In this document: positions 34,548 to 41,690 of the stretch, piece after piece
How positions within the stretch are numbered: the first letter of the stretch is position 1
Layout of the letters: the number at the start of each line of letters is the position of its first letter
Source of the DNA: Cohnella lubricantis
GTDB taxonomy: Bacteria; Bacillota; Bacilli; Paenibacillales; Paenibacillaceae
Direction: 5' to 3'
Length of the DNA stretch: 41,690 nt
Assembly (NCBI RefSeq): GCF_014212015.1
Contig: NZ_JACJVN010000022.1
Span: 1-41,690 of the forward strand
The notes under the pieces: generated by a model
Seen by the model: only the letters and a program-made list of their open reading frames with translations
Database searches by the model: none
Told to the model about the DNA's origin: nothing
Program-made: the position numbers and the translations under genes

Positions 34548-34898
34548 TCAGTCGAACAGATCCCCGAACATGTCCATCACGCTGCGCTTCTTCTTGCGCT
34601 TATGCCCGCCGTAATGCGAACCGTCGGACTTGTGATCATAGCGCGCATCACGTTGCGAATCCTGATACGAATCCTGGCGCGGCGGGTATGGCGCTTGGCG
34701 CTTCCGGCGGTCGTCATCGTCATCGTCGTCGTAATACCAACGATTGTAATCCTCTCGAACCTCGCGCACCTCGGTCATCAGCTTCTCCAGCTCCCCGCGG
34801 TCGAGCCAGACCCCCTTGCAGCTCGGGCAGATGTCGATGAGCACCCCGTTCTTCTCCACTTCCCTCATACGCGTATCGCGGCACACTGGACAATTCAT
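34548..34898 (-). CDS. zinc-ribbon (TFIIB-type zinc finger) protein
   Basis: 116 aa from the ATG at 34898, with AAGGAGG about 11 bases upstream; the in-frame GTG at 34919 overlaps that site. CPVC (Cys3, Cys6) and CPSC (Cys25, Cys28) form the zinc ribbon, followed by KGVWLDRGELEKLM, the signature of the zf-TFIIB family. The rest is a low-complexity acidic/basic tail with a run of seven Asp, a Tyr/Gln/Asp-rich stretch, and a KRKKKRSVMDMFGDLFD end. Probably nucleic-acid or protein binding; function unknown. Confidence 0.88.
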   Translation of the reverse strand: MNCPVCRDTRMREVEKNGVLIDICPSCKGVWLDRGELEKLMTEVREVREDYNRWYYDDDDDDDRRKRQAPYPPRQDSYQDSQRDARYDHKSDGSHYGGHKRKKKRSVMDMFGDLFD

Positions 34899-34954
34899 AT
34901 CGAATTCAGCCTCCTTCACCCTATTTAAGGTTATATACGGTCTGCCTCCCTTTC

Positions 34955-35019
34955 GGTTGCCAGAAGATTGATGGCTTCTGCCGCGATCTGCGATCCCTCC
35001 ATGCGCAACCAGGCTTTTT
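34955..35019 (+). ncRNA. structured leader-like element before motA (hypothesis)
   Basis: Outer arms GGTTGC (34955-34960) and GCAACC (35005-35010) enclose the stem CAGAAG-N8-CTTCTG (34961-34980); five T residues follow at 35015-35019. This resembles a terminator-ended structured RNA, but it does not match any riboswitch consensus known to me. It lies upstream of the motA promoter, so it may simply be a terminator for plus-strand read-through. Confidence 0.3.
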
Positions 35020-35041
35020 GTGAAAATACGGCTGTTATCTC

Positions 35042-35069
35042 TAAATCTTTGGCGTCAACATGTCGATAA
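35042..35069 (+). promoter_or_regulatory. sigma-D-type flagellar promoter of motAB
   Basis: TAAA (35042-35045), 16 bases, GTCGATAA (35062-35069). This differs from the Bacillus sigma-D consensus TAAA-N13-16-GCCGATAT by little, matching seven of eight bases of GCCGATAA. It lies about 73 bases before the motA ATG. Confidence 0.75.
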
Positions 35070-35141
35070 TCCTATTAAAGTGTAGGGTTGTGAGGGACTC
35101 TTCAGCCACGCATTCATTACTCGACAAGCTGGGGTGTACGA

Positions 35142-35951
35142 ATGAAGAATTCAACGATTATCGGACTTGTACTGGGTTTTGTCGCCCTAATTGTAGGGAT
35201 GATTCTGAAGGGGGCCCCGCTCGGCTCGCTCATCAGCAACCCCGCCGCATACGTCATTATTCTGGTAGGCACTGCCGCATCCGTCGCGGTAGCCTTCCCA
35301 TCGAAGGATCTGGCCAAGATTCCGAAGCTGTTCAAGATCGTCTTCGTCGAGCCGAAGCTGCTCCCGAAGATGGACGTGATCCGCATGTTCATGGAATGGG
35401 CATCCATTACCCGCCGCGAGGGCCTGCTCGCTCTGGAAGCGCGCGTGGAAGAGATTGAGGATTCGTTCCTTAAGAACGGCATGCGTATGATCATCGACGG
35501 CAACGATCAGGAATTCGTGCGAGACGTGCTGCTCGAAGACATCTCGGCGACGGAAGACCGGCATAAGGGCGGCGCGCAGATCTTCGCCCAAGCGGGCATG
35601 TATGCGCCGACGCTTGGCGTACTCGGCGCGGTTATCGGCCTGATCGCCGCACTCGGCAACCTCGAGGAGATGGAGAAGCTGGCGCACGCGGTAGCCGCGG
35701 CCTTCGTGGCGACGCTAATGGGTATTTTCACCGGTTATGTGCTCTGGCATCCGATCGCCAACAAGCTGAAGCGGTTGTCCAAGCGCGAGATCGAGCTTCG
35801 GCTCATGATGGTCGAAGGCCTGCTGTCGATCCAGTCCGGCGTCTCCACGACGGCGATCGAACAGAAGCTGGCCGTGTTCCTCACACCTACGGAACGTCTC
35901 GCCTTGGCAGAGAAGGAGGAGAGCGATCGTGAGCAGAAAGCATCGGCATGA
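35142..35951 (+). CDS. motA: flagellar motor stator protein MotA
   Basis: 269 aa. MotA/TolQ/ExbB proton-channel family. Helices at about 6-24 and 33-50; the cytoplasmic loop (about 55-150) carries the torque-generating charges; APTLGVLGAVIGLIAAL (about 155-171) and AVAAAFVATLMGIFTGYVLWHPIANKLK (about 184-211) are the channel helices. It forms the A5B2 stator with MotB. ATG at 35142 after GGGGTG. Expression is predicted from the sigma-D-type promoter at 35042. motB starts 23 bases before the motA stop. Confidence 0.97.
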   Translation: MKNSTIIGLVLGFVALIVGMILKGAPLGSLISNPAAYVIILVGTAASVAVAFPSKDLAKIPKLFKIVFVEPKLLPKMDVIRMFMEWASITRREGLLALEARVEEIEDSFLKNGMRMIIDGNDQEFVRDVLLEDISATEDRHKGGAQIFAQAGMYAPTLGVLGAVIGLIAALGNLEEMEKLAHAVAAAFVATLMGIFTGYVLWHPIANKLKRLSKREIELRLMMVEGLLSIQSGVSTTAIEQKLAVFLTPTERLALAEKEESDREQKASA

Positions 35952-36777
35952 GGAACACGAAGAGCATGCGGACGAGTCTTGGCTGCTTCCTTATTCCGAC
36001 TTGATGACCTTGCTGCTGGCTCTGTTCATTGTGTTGTTCGCAGCCAGCGCCGTTAACACCTCCAAGCTCGAAGCGCTCCAGGACGCCTTCACGAGCGCCT
36101 TCACGTCCGGCATCGGTATTCTGGACCAGTCGGCCTCAATGCAGAGCAAGAGCGAGCTTAGCAAGCACGCGAAGGACAATCCCGGCGAAGCCGGCATCAA
36201 GACGGAGACGGATGAGCATCAGAAGGAGAAGCTCATGCAGCAAGAGCAGGAGAATCTGGAGAAGCTCAAGAAGTCGCTCGATCAATATATCGATAAGAAC
36301 GGCCTGAGCAGCCAGCTGGAGACGCAGCTGAACCAGTCGCAGCTCATGATCACGATCAGCGACACGGCCTTGTTCGCCTCCGGAAGCGCTGACGTGAAGC
36401 CGGACGCCCAGAAGCTGGCCGTCGCGATCGGACAGATGCTGCAGGGCTATCCGGACTACGAGATTATCGTATCGGGCCACACGGACAACGAGCCGATCAG
36501 CACGGCACAGTATGCTTCGAACTGGGAGCTGAGCTCCAAACGGGCGATTAACTTTATGAAAATATTGCTTCAGAACCCGGCGTTCGATCCGAAGCTGTTC
36601 AGCGCCATCGGCTATGGCGAATATCGTCCGGTGGACACGAACGCCACCGCCGCCGGACGCGCCAACAACCGCCGCGTCGAAGTATCCATTCTCCGCAAGT
36701 ATACGGATTCGGGAGCGGAGAACACTGTGCTTAACGCCATCGCGGCAGAAGGCAAGAGCGACGGCAGCAATCCATAA
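35929..36777 (+). CDS. motB: flagellar motor stator protein MotB
   Basis: 282 aa. GTG at 35929 follows AAGGAGGAG and overlaps motA. The plug/helix region LLPYSDLMTLLLALFIVLFAAS carries the proton-binding Asp24. A coiled, Glu/Lys-rich linker (about 70-120) leads to the OmpA-like peptidoglycan-binding domain (about 140-270: YEIIVSGHTDNEPIS, NWELSSKRAINFMKIL, GYGEYRPV, NRRVEVSI). Anchors the stator to the wall. Confidence 0.97.
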   Translation: MSRKHRHEEHEEHADESWLLPYSDLMTLLLALFIVLFAASAVNTSKLEALQDAFTSAFTSGIGILDQSASMQSKSELSKHAKDNPGEAGIKTETDEHQKEKLMQQEQENLEKLKKSLDQYIDKNGLSSQLETQLNQSQLMITISDTALFASGSADVKPDAQKLAVAIGQMLQGYPDYEIIVSGHTDNEPISTAQYASNWELSSKRAINFMKILLQNPAFDPKLFSAIGYGEYRPVDTNATAAGRANNRRVEVSILRKYTDSGAENTVLNAIAAEGKSDGSNP

Positions 36778-36780
36778 AGA

Positions 36781-36815
36781 CAAGAGGGTCCGCCGAGTTC
36801 CGGCGGGCCCTCTTG
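36781..36815 (+). terminator. intrinsic terminator after motB
   Basis: CAAGAGGG-T-CCGCCG pairs with CGGCGG-G-CCCTCTTG around AGTTC, three bases after the stop. The T run is short. Confidence 0.75.
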
Positions 36816-36837
36816 CTCAGAATGCAGAGAAATCCGG

Positions 36838-37461
36838 TTAGACGCTGACCGCTTCGGCGGCCGGCCCAGATGCGTCGTCCGCGGCATTCGTCCGCGCGGC
36901 GCGGCGTCGGCGAACAAGCGCCCATTCCACCATATTGCGCCAGATCGCGGTAATATCTTGCCCATAATTCGTGCCGGGAACCGACCACTTGCCGTTCAGG
37001 TCTTCCCAATGCGGAGCGATTCCTCTCCACTGCTTGCGTCTGATCATCTGCAGCCTCGGTGTCCACAGCGACATATCCAGATTGGATAGCGGCGGCTCGG
37101 CTACGGCGAAGCCGAACAGCAGCTGCATCTGCTGCTCCACGAACGGCTCATCGAACAACCCTTCTCGCCCCTGCAATCCCCACAGATCCGTTATGCGCGT
37201 CTCTCCGATCGGCCGAACTCGGCCCGCCGCCAGCGACCTCGTCTCATACAGCGCCTGGCAGAAGGCCGCGTCGCCGCGAATGCCGTATCGCCAGCCCAGC
37301 CGCAAATACAGCGCCGCCGTATCCGCGTCGACTCGCTGCCCGCGGCGCGCCGCGAATGCAGCCATCTCGTCTGCCGAGCACAGCGATTCGCCGAGAATCG
37401 TCGTCTTGCCCGACGGCTCCGTCCCGGTCGGCTCGCGGAATCGTTCCCATACCTGCTCCAT
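36838..37461 (-). CDS. glucosaminidase-like protein
   Basis: 207 aa. The pattern SADEMAAFAARRG, LYLRLGWRYGIRGDAAFCQALYETRSLAAGR, LWGLQGREG, APHWEDLNGKWSVPGTNYGQDI follows the glucosaminidase-domain (GH73-like) module found in Gram-positive wall enzymes (GIRGDVAFAQ, ETG, NFAGIG, W.DLNGRWAVPG, YGQ). The likely catalytic Glu is Glu73, but the usual ETGWF reads ETRSL. No signal peptide is seen and the C-terminus is an Arg/Ala-rich tail. It may be cytoplasmic, non-catalytic, or a spore/peptidoglycan protein. ATG after AGGGGG. Confidence 0.65.
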   Translation of the reverse strand: MEQVWERFREPTGTEPSGKTTILGESLCSADEMAAFAARRGQRVDADTAALYLRLGWRYGIRGDAAFCQALYETRSLAAGRVRPIGETRITDLWGLQGREGLFDEPFVEQQMQLLFGFAVAEPPLSNLDMSLWTPRLQMIRRKQWRGIAPHWEDLNGKWSVPGTNYGQDITAIWRNMVEWALVRRRRAARTNAADDASGPAAEAVSV

Positions 37462-37599
37462 TCAACCAACCCCCTGCTCACGCGCTTATCGGTTGTCCAC
37501 CTTTCTTCATTACCTATGTATATTCAGATTCCGGGATTCTTTGACCTTTATTTCCACTCTGATACAATGGGAACGAATCCGATAAGTCCATTAGCGTGC

Positions 37600-37794
37600 T
37601 GGGGATAACCGCGGCAAGCATCGTTCGAATGCGGCGTGATCTGTGGACAATCCATGGATAACTTAATTGAATAAGCATTTATTGCCTAATTCGACCTTAT
37701 TCTTGGTTTGCCGCGCCACTTATACCCACAGGCGAGAATAAAATGTGCACAAAATTGTGGACAACAAATAGCTTATCCACAGAATTGTGCACAG
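37600..37794. promoter_or_regulatory. cluster of DnaA-box-like 9-mers upstream of tadA
   Basis: TTATCCACA at 37773-37781 is an exact DnaA box (TTATNCACA). One-mismatch copies are TGTGGACAA at 37642-37650 and 37756-37764, TGTGCACAA at 37744-37752, TTGTGCACA at 37785-37793 and TGGGGATAA at 37600-37608. Four or five lie within 50 bases. Between them is an AT-rich stretch (about 37660-37690). The rest of 37462-37599 shows no gene. This may be a DnaA-binding regulatory cluster rather than the main replication origin, since no dnaA or dnaN is seen here. Confidence 0.6.
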
Positions 37795-37846
37795 CATGTT
37801 AACAACGAATACACGTTCGCGGGAAAAAGAGAAAGGAGACTCCCTC

Positions 37847-38305
37847 TTGTCTGAAGATGAATTGTGGATGCAAGAAGCAATTCGCCAAGCGCAGCTTGCG
37901 GAGCAAATTGGCGAGGTTCCCATTGGGGCGGTTATTGTGAAGGACGGCGTCATCGTCGGCGCCGGCTACAACGTTCGGGAGACGACGCATGACCCGACCG
38001 GACATGCGGAGATGATCGCGATTCGGCAAGCCAGCGAGAAGCTAGGCGCTTGGAGGCTTCTGGGCTGCACTTTGTATGTAACGTTGGAGCCTTGTCCGAT
38101 GTGCGCGGGAGCGATTCTGCAATCCCGAGTGGAACGTGTGGTCTATGGCGCCCAAGATCCGAAGGCCGGCTGCGTGGGTACCTTAATGGATCTGCTTCAA
38201 GACAATCGGTTCAACCATGCGGCTGAGTGGACTTCAGGAGTGCTTAAGGAGCAGTGCGCTTCTCTCTTGACCGATTTCTTCCGCCGACTGCGGGTCCGCA
38301 AATAG
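37847..38305 (+). CDS. tadA: tRNA adenosine(34) deaminase TadA
   Basis: 152 aa, makes inosine-34 in tRNA-Arg(ACG). The TTG start at 37847 has AAAGGAG eight bases upstream (longer frame to 37787 has no such signal). Zinc and catalytic residues: His53 and Glu55 in HAEM, Cys83 and Cys86 in PCPMC. IPIGAVIV-type EVPIGAVIVKDG and LYVTLEPCPMCAGAI are diagnostic. The promoter region contains the DnaA-box cluster. Confidence 0.97.
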   Translation: MSEDELWMQEAIRQAQLAEQIGEVPIGAVIVKDGVIVGAGYNVRETTHDPTGHAEMIAIRQASEKLGAWRLLGCTLYVTLEPCPMCAGAILQSRVERVVYGAQDPKAGCVGTLMDLLQDNRFNHAAEWTSGVLKEQCASLLTDFFRRLRVRK

Positions 38306-38506
38306 GGCGGATGCCGATTTGCCCGAACAGAGCTTCTTCCCAACGTACTCGTTCATCCGTATCTTCTGAAGCTGTACGATTAATCGATCCGCTTCTTCGC
38401 TGACAGCAACGATCTCGGGATCGGTCAAATTACCTAAGTCTTTCGCCATTTCGCACAATTGCTTCTGCAGCAACTTGAGGCGGTATATCAGCAGGTTGGT
38501 GTCCAT
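38234..38506 (-). CDS. Spo0E-like sporulation regulatory aspartyl-phosphate phosphatase
   Basis: 90 aa. The helical hairpin signature LLIYRLKLLQKQL...LTDPEIVAVSEEADRLIVQLQKI follows Spo0E (SQELDxLI motif read as SEEADRLI), which dephosphorylates Spo0A and delays sporulation. The ~35-residue C-terminal tail is longer than usual. It overlaps the 3' end of tadA antisense by 72 bases. Start ATG at 38506 after AGAGAAG, weak. The match is recognisable but not strong. Its -10 (TATAAT, minus strand, 38578-38583) is near the response-regulator promoter. Confidence 0.72.
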   Translation of the reverse strand: MDTNLLIYRLKLLQKQLCEMAKDLGNLTDPEIVAVSEEADRLIVQLQKIRMNEYVGKKLCSGKSASALFADPQSAEEIGQERSALLLKHS

Positions 38507-38595
38507 CGCTTCTCTCTACTGCTCCTATCCAACGTTGATTTGCGCCACAGTACATCGAAATTCCGTGAACTTAACCTATTATAATTGAAATAGAT

Positions 38596-38624
38596 TTGAC
38601 ATGATGTAGAACAGTGTCGATATT
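38596..38624 (+). promoter_or_regulatory. sigma-A promoter of the response regulator operon
   Basis: TTGACA (38596-38601), 17 bases, GATATT (38619-38624). It is 110 bases before the ATG at 38735 and nearly back-to-back with the putative spo0E-like gene -10 at 38578-38583. The leader contains no gene. Confidence 0.6.
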
Positions 38625-38734
38625 TTCGGTTAAATTTCCATCATTTTACGACAATATTGGTGCCTTGGAACCACTACCTTAGTACGTTCCCCCATTAAAG
38701 GTCGATAACGTCCGGTGAAAAAGGAGTTGGGAAT

Positions 38735-39427
38735 ATGCCACCGCACCTGCTGCTTGTCGAAGACGACGAAGCCCTGCATCGGGGCATCGAATTCACCCTG
38801 AAGCAAGAAGGCTTCCGCGTCAGCGGAGCGCACACGCTGGCCGAAGCCGAAGCAGCCGTCGCCGCCGAGTCGTTCGATCTGATCGTGCTGGACGTTCAGC
38901 TGCCGGACGGCAGCGGGTTTGACTTCTGTTCACGGCTGCGATTAACGGCGGATACGCCGATCGTGTTCCTAACGGCGAGCGATAGCGAGATCGATATTGT
39001 GCGCGGTCTTGATCTCGGCGGCGACGATTATATTACGAAGCCTTTCCGGCTGCGGGAATTCCTGTCCCGAATCCAGGCAGTGCTTCGCCGCCGCGCTTCC
39101 GCGCGCTCCGCCCCAGCCGCTTCGAACGTCATGCAATCCGGCGATCTGACGCTGCAGATGTCCGAGATGCGGCTGACGAAGCAGGGACGCGACATTCCGC
39201 TCAGCGTCACGGAATTCCGGCTGCTGGCTCTGCTCATGAGCCACCCCCGAGCCGTGCTGTCCAAGGAACAGATCGCGCAGCATCTGTGGCAGGACGGCGG
39301 CGATTATCTGGACGACAACACGGTCGCGGTCAACATTCGCCGCCTGCGGGAGAAGATCGAGGATGAACCGAACGAGCCGCAGCGGATCACGACCGTCAGA
39401 GGAGCCGGTTACCGATGGAACGCCTGA
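38735..39427 (+). CDS. OmpR/PhoB family response regulator
   Basis: 230 aa. Receiver domain 1-120 with LLLVEDDEA, phosphoacceptor Asp53 in VLDVQLPDGSG, FLTAS and Lys in TKPF. Winged-helix DNA-binding domain about 130-230 (SVTEFRLLALLMSHP, TVAVNIRRLREKIEDEP, TVRGAGYRW). AAAAAGGAG precedes the ATG. Partner kinase overlaps by 13 bases. Likely regulates the downstream ABC genes. Confidence 0.96.
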   Translation: MPPHLLLVEDDEALHRGIEFTLKQEGFRVSGAHTLAEAEAAVAAESFDLIVLDVQLPDGSGFDFCSRLRLTADTPIVFLTASDSEIDIVRGLDLGGDDYITKPFRLREFLSRIQAVLRRRASARSAPAASNVMQSGDLTLQMSEMRLTKQGRDIPLSVTEFRLLALLMSHPRAVLSKEQIAQHLWQDGGDYLDDNTVAVNIRRLREKIEDEPNEPQRITTVRGAGYRWNA

Positions 39428-40812
39428 AGGAACAGACGCCCGCGCCTGAACGTCCCGCCTCGAAGCCGGACGAGTCTCATGCGCAGCTACAACCGCTGCT
39501 TCACGGTTTGCCTCGGCATGAGCGAATGCCCATGCTCCCGCTTCGCTTCCGCACCGCGCGGCTGTGGCGCAATCCCGGCATTCGCCGGCTCGCGGCGATC
39601 GGACTGCTCGCGCTGCTGGCCTCCCTCCTCCTCGTCTGGGCGTTAACCCAATACGAGGCGCATCGGCTCAAGCGCGAGTGGATCGCCAGGGGCGACGCGC
39701 TCATCGGGACGCTCGCCGCCGCGCATCCCGAATGGGCGCCGGAGCTGCCGAAGCTGTTCGCCGAGGGAAGCAGCGATACAGGTCCAGACGCCGCTGCCGC
39801 CGGCAGGCAGCTGGCGGAGCAGTATGGACTTAGCGCCGAGATGGAGAACTCCCTGCTGCCTATCGTCTCTTCCTTCCGTTCGCATGCGCGGCTGCTATCG
39901 ACCGGGGCTGCAGCGGCTCTACTGCTGCTATTATTCGCTGTTCTCATCTACGAATATAACAAGCCTTACCGGGCGATTCGCGCGCTAGCCGCCTCCTTAG
40001 AAGAAGCGGTCAAGCGCAACGAGCCGCTGCAGAACCGGATCTACGGCGAAGGCGACCTCGGGCTCCTCGCGCATGGCGTGCAGGAGCTGGCGCTGCGGCT
40101 CCAAGAGACGATTGCGCAGCTCCACCGGGACAAGAAGTTCCTCAAGGATACGATCGCCGACATCTCCCACCAGCTCAAGACGCCTCTCGCGTCTCTCACG
40201 ATCTACATTGAGCTGCTTCAAGACCCCCGCACGAAGCCGGAAGATGCGCAGGAATTCCTGGAGACATGCCGCCGCGAGCTGGAGCGGATGGAATGGCTCA
40301 CGCTGACGCTGCTGAAGATCGCGCGGCTGGAGGCGGAGGCGCTTGAGCTGATGCCGCGAGATCTGCCGATTGCGGAGACGATCGAGCAGGCTGTCTTGCC
40401 GATGCGAAAACTCGCCGAGCAGAGGGATGTCCGGCTCGAGATCGCGGCGCCGGCAGACCTGCTCTGCTATCACGATCCGCACTGGCTGGCGGAAGCGATC
40501 GGCAACGTCGTCAAGAACGCTGTCGAGCACAGCCCCGCAGGCAGCGCCGTGCGCGTGGAGGCGGAGGAGACGCCGGTGTTCGTGCGGCTATCCATCAGCG
40601 ATGAAGGACTCGGAATCGAGGAACGTCATCTCCCCCATATTTTCAAGAAATTCTATAGCGCCTCTCGGGGCGGAAGCGGCGTCGGTCTCGGGCTGCCGCT
40701 GGCCAAATCGATCGTGGAGCGTCATGAAGGCGTGCTCTCCGCCTCTCGCAATGACCGCGGGGGAACCACCTTCCGATTCACGCTGCCCCATCGCCGCCTT
40801 ACAAATCCGTAA
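39415..40812 (+). CDS. sensor histidine kinase
   Basis: 465 aa. ATG at 39415 overlaps the regulator gene. Cytosolic N-terminus of about 55 residues, helices at about 57-78 and 163-180, and an extracellular sensor loop of about 80 residues. The signalling linker leads to the H-box ISHQLKTPLASL with His252, N-box LAEAIGNVVKNAVEHSPAG, and G-boxes DEGLGI and GSGVGLGLPLAKSIVERHEG. Unlike BceS-type kinases the loop is sizeable, so it may sense a ligand directly. Confidence 0.95.
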   Translation: MERLKEQTPAPERPASKPDESHAQLQPLLHGLPRHERMPMLPLRFRTARLWRNPGIRRLAAIGLLALLASLLLVWALTQYEAHRLKREWIARGDALIGTLAAAHPEWAPELPKLFAEGSSDTGPDAAAAGRQLAEQYGLSAEMENSLLPIVSSFRSHARLLSTGAAAALLLLLFAVLIYEYNKPYRAIRALAASLEEAVKRNEPLQNRIYGEGDLGLLAHGVQELALRLQETIAQLHRDKKFLKDTIADISHQLKTPLASLTIYIELLQDPRTKPEDAQEFLETCRRELERMEWLTLTLLKIARLEAEALELMPRDLPIAETIEQAVLPMRKLAEQRDVRLEIAAPADLLCYHDPHWLAEAIGNVVKNAVEHSPAGSAVRVEAEETPVFVRLSISDEGLGIEERHLPHIFKKFYSASRGGSGVGLGLPLAKSIVERHEGVLSASRNDRGGTTFRFTLPHRRLTNP

Positions 40813-40850
40813 GCTTGCATGCCCGCCCCTGTAAGATTGCGGTTCTATAC
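40798..40850 (+). promoter_or_regulatory. candidate response-regulator operator and promoter of the ABC genes
   Basis: GTAAG occurs at 40809-40813 and 40830-40834, 21 bases apart (two helical turns), and CTTAC at 40798-40802 makes CTTAC-N6-GTAAG. A -10, TATACT, lies at 40845-40850 with no -35 at the right distance. This layout suits activation by an OmpR-type regulator. Inference only. Confidence 0.45.
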
Positions 40851-40885
40851 TGAATCCATGATACGGGGGAAAGGATGCGTGATTC

Positions 40886-41575
40886 ATGAACGTTATTGAA
40901 GCAAACGAATTAACCAAGACATACGGCCAAGGCAGCACGACGGTCGAAGCGCTCCGGAGCGTCAGCTTCGGCGTGCCGCAAGGCGAGTTCGTCGCGATCG
41001 TCGGCTCGAGCGGCTCCGGCAAGAGCACGCTGCTCCATCTGCTCGGAGGGCTCGATCGTCCGACATCCGGCACCGTCCACATCGACGGCGAGAACTTGTA
41101 CGCGCTGAAGGAGCAGGAGCGCGCGGTGTTCCGGCGGCGGAAGATCGGGTTTATCTTCCAATCATTTAACTTGATCCCCGTGCTGAATGTGGAGGAAAAT
41201 ATGACGTTGCCCCTGCTCCTCGACCATCGCCAGCCGGACAAGGAATACATTCGCGACCTGATCGGTACGCTTGGACTGAGCGATCGCCGCAAGCATCTGC
41301 CTTCGGAGCTGTCCGGCGGGCAGCAGCAGCGTGTCGCCATCGGGCGCGCGCTCGCCTACCGTCCCGCTATCGTGCTCGCGGACGAACCGACGGGCAATCT
41401 CGACAGCGCGAACGGCCGCGAGGTGCTGGAGCTGCTGAAGCTCGCCGTGCGGCAATACCACCAGACCGTCATCGTGATCTCCCATGATATGAACGTGGCG
41501 GCGGAAGCCGATCGCGTCCTGCGCCTGCAAGACGGCAAGCTCATGAGCGACACGCGCGGGGGGAACGGCGTATGA
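40886..41575 (+). CDS. ABC transporter ATP-binding protein (LolD/MacB/BceA type)
   Basis: 229 aa. Walker A GSSGSGKST (about 40-48), Q-loop FIFQSFNLIPVLNVEEN, signature LSGGQQQR (about 138-145), Walker B VLADEPTGNLDS, H-loop ISHDM. This is the class that pairs with FtsX/MacB-type permeases, involved in lipoprotein release or peptide antibiotic export and resistance. The stop overlaps the next gene as ATGA. Confidence 0.95.
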   Translation: MNVIEANELTKTYGQGSTTVEALRSVSFGVPQGEFVAIVGSSGSGKSTLLHLLGGLDRPTSGTVHIDGENLYALKEQERAVFRRRKIGFIFQSFNLIPVLNVEENMTLPLLLDHRQPDKEYIRDLIGTLGLSDRRKHLPSELSGGQQQRVAIGRALAYRPAIVLADEPTGNLDSANGREVLELLKLAVRQYHQTVIVISHDMNVAAEADRVLRLQDGKLMSDTRGGNGV

Positions 41576-41690
41576 ACGGCGGCGGCATTCGCAGCTATGG
41601 CGCGCTCGCCGGGCGTTATCTGAAGCAGCAGCGCAAGCGGTCGATTCTAACAATCATCGGCATCATTCTGTCCGTGGCGCTGATCAGCGC
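41572..41690 (+). CDS. FtsX-type ABC transporter permease, partial (runs off the window)
   Basis: Only the first ~39 residues are present. Start ATG at 41572 overlaps the ATPase stop (ATGA). YGALAGRYLKQQRKRSILTIIGIILSVALIS is the standard beginning of an FtsX/MacB permease: amphipathic start, basic KRS, then the first helix. It completes a regulator-kinase-ATPase-permease module. Confidence 0.9.
   Translation, partial: MNGGGIRSYGALAGRYLKQQRKRSILTIIGIILSVALIS

Noticed and set aside
37600-37794. Main chromosomal replication origin
   Set aside because: DnaA-like boxes are present, but no dnaA, dnaN or typical AT-rich unwinding element was seen nearby; called a cluster only.

Overview
The window looks like chromosomal DNA of a GC-rich, Gram-positive, endospore-forming member of the Paenibacillaceae (Paenibacillus or Cohnella type). 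The evidence is S-layer-homology (SLH) anchored secreted enzymes, a Spo0E-type phosphatase, a sigma-D-like promoter before motAB, strong GGAGG ribosome binding sites with several TTG/GTG starts, and an aldouronate-utilisation operon of the kind known from xylanolytic Paenibacillus. No insertion sequence, prophage, CRISPR array, rRNA or tRNA was seen.

Layout. 1-506: palindromic tandem repeats, then a degenerate CTCTAC-rich tract. 507-4785: three-gene operon (ornithine-cyclodeaminase family, M19 dipeptidase-like protein lacking part of its metal site, CocE/X-Pro acyl hydrolase). 4850-6687: two EamA/RarD transporters. 6800-9971: exported stalk-domain protein, membrane-fused glycerophosphodiesterase, GNAT. 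10170-12903: E. coli-type SpeD, a DUF1697 protein and a polytopic membrane protein. 13121-16354: large GH10 xylanase with FN3 and three SLH domains. 16648-18349: overlapping VOC / ECF sigma / DinB operon. 18493-21473: divergent operon of ECF sigma, membrane anti-sigma-like protein and exported TPR protein. 21614-23854: SLH-anchored GH3 N-acetylhexosaminidase. 23901-24496: decayed DNA with a fragment resembling two-component genes. 24563-30320: operon aguA (GH67)-lplB-ytcP-lplA, with a divergent AraC regulator at 30583. 31677-34898: sulfurtransferase, MFS transporter, GNAT, zinc-ribbon protein. 35042-36777: sigma-D-type promoter and motAB. 36838-38506: glucosaminidase-like protein, a cluster of DnaA-box-like 9-mers, tadA and an antisense-overlapping spo0E-like gene. 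38735-41690: response regulator, histidine kinase, ABC ATPase and the start of an FtsX-type permease.

How the genes work together. The best-supported system is glucuronoxylan use. The surface GH10 xylanase should release aldouronates, the LplA/LplB/YtcP transporter (no ATPase in the locus, so probably a shared MsmX-type one) should import them, and the GH67 enzyme should remove methylglucuronate. Both loci have a catabolite-responsive (cre) element inside or overlapping a -35/18 bp/-10 promoter, which suggests common CcpA repression, with the divergent AraC protein as likely specific activator. Other probable units are the ECF trio (envelope sensing), the OCD/M19/CocE operon (unknown amide or peptide-like substrate) and the terminal two-component/ABC module with candidate operator repeats before the ABC genes.
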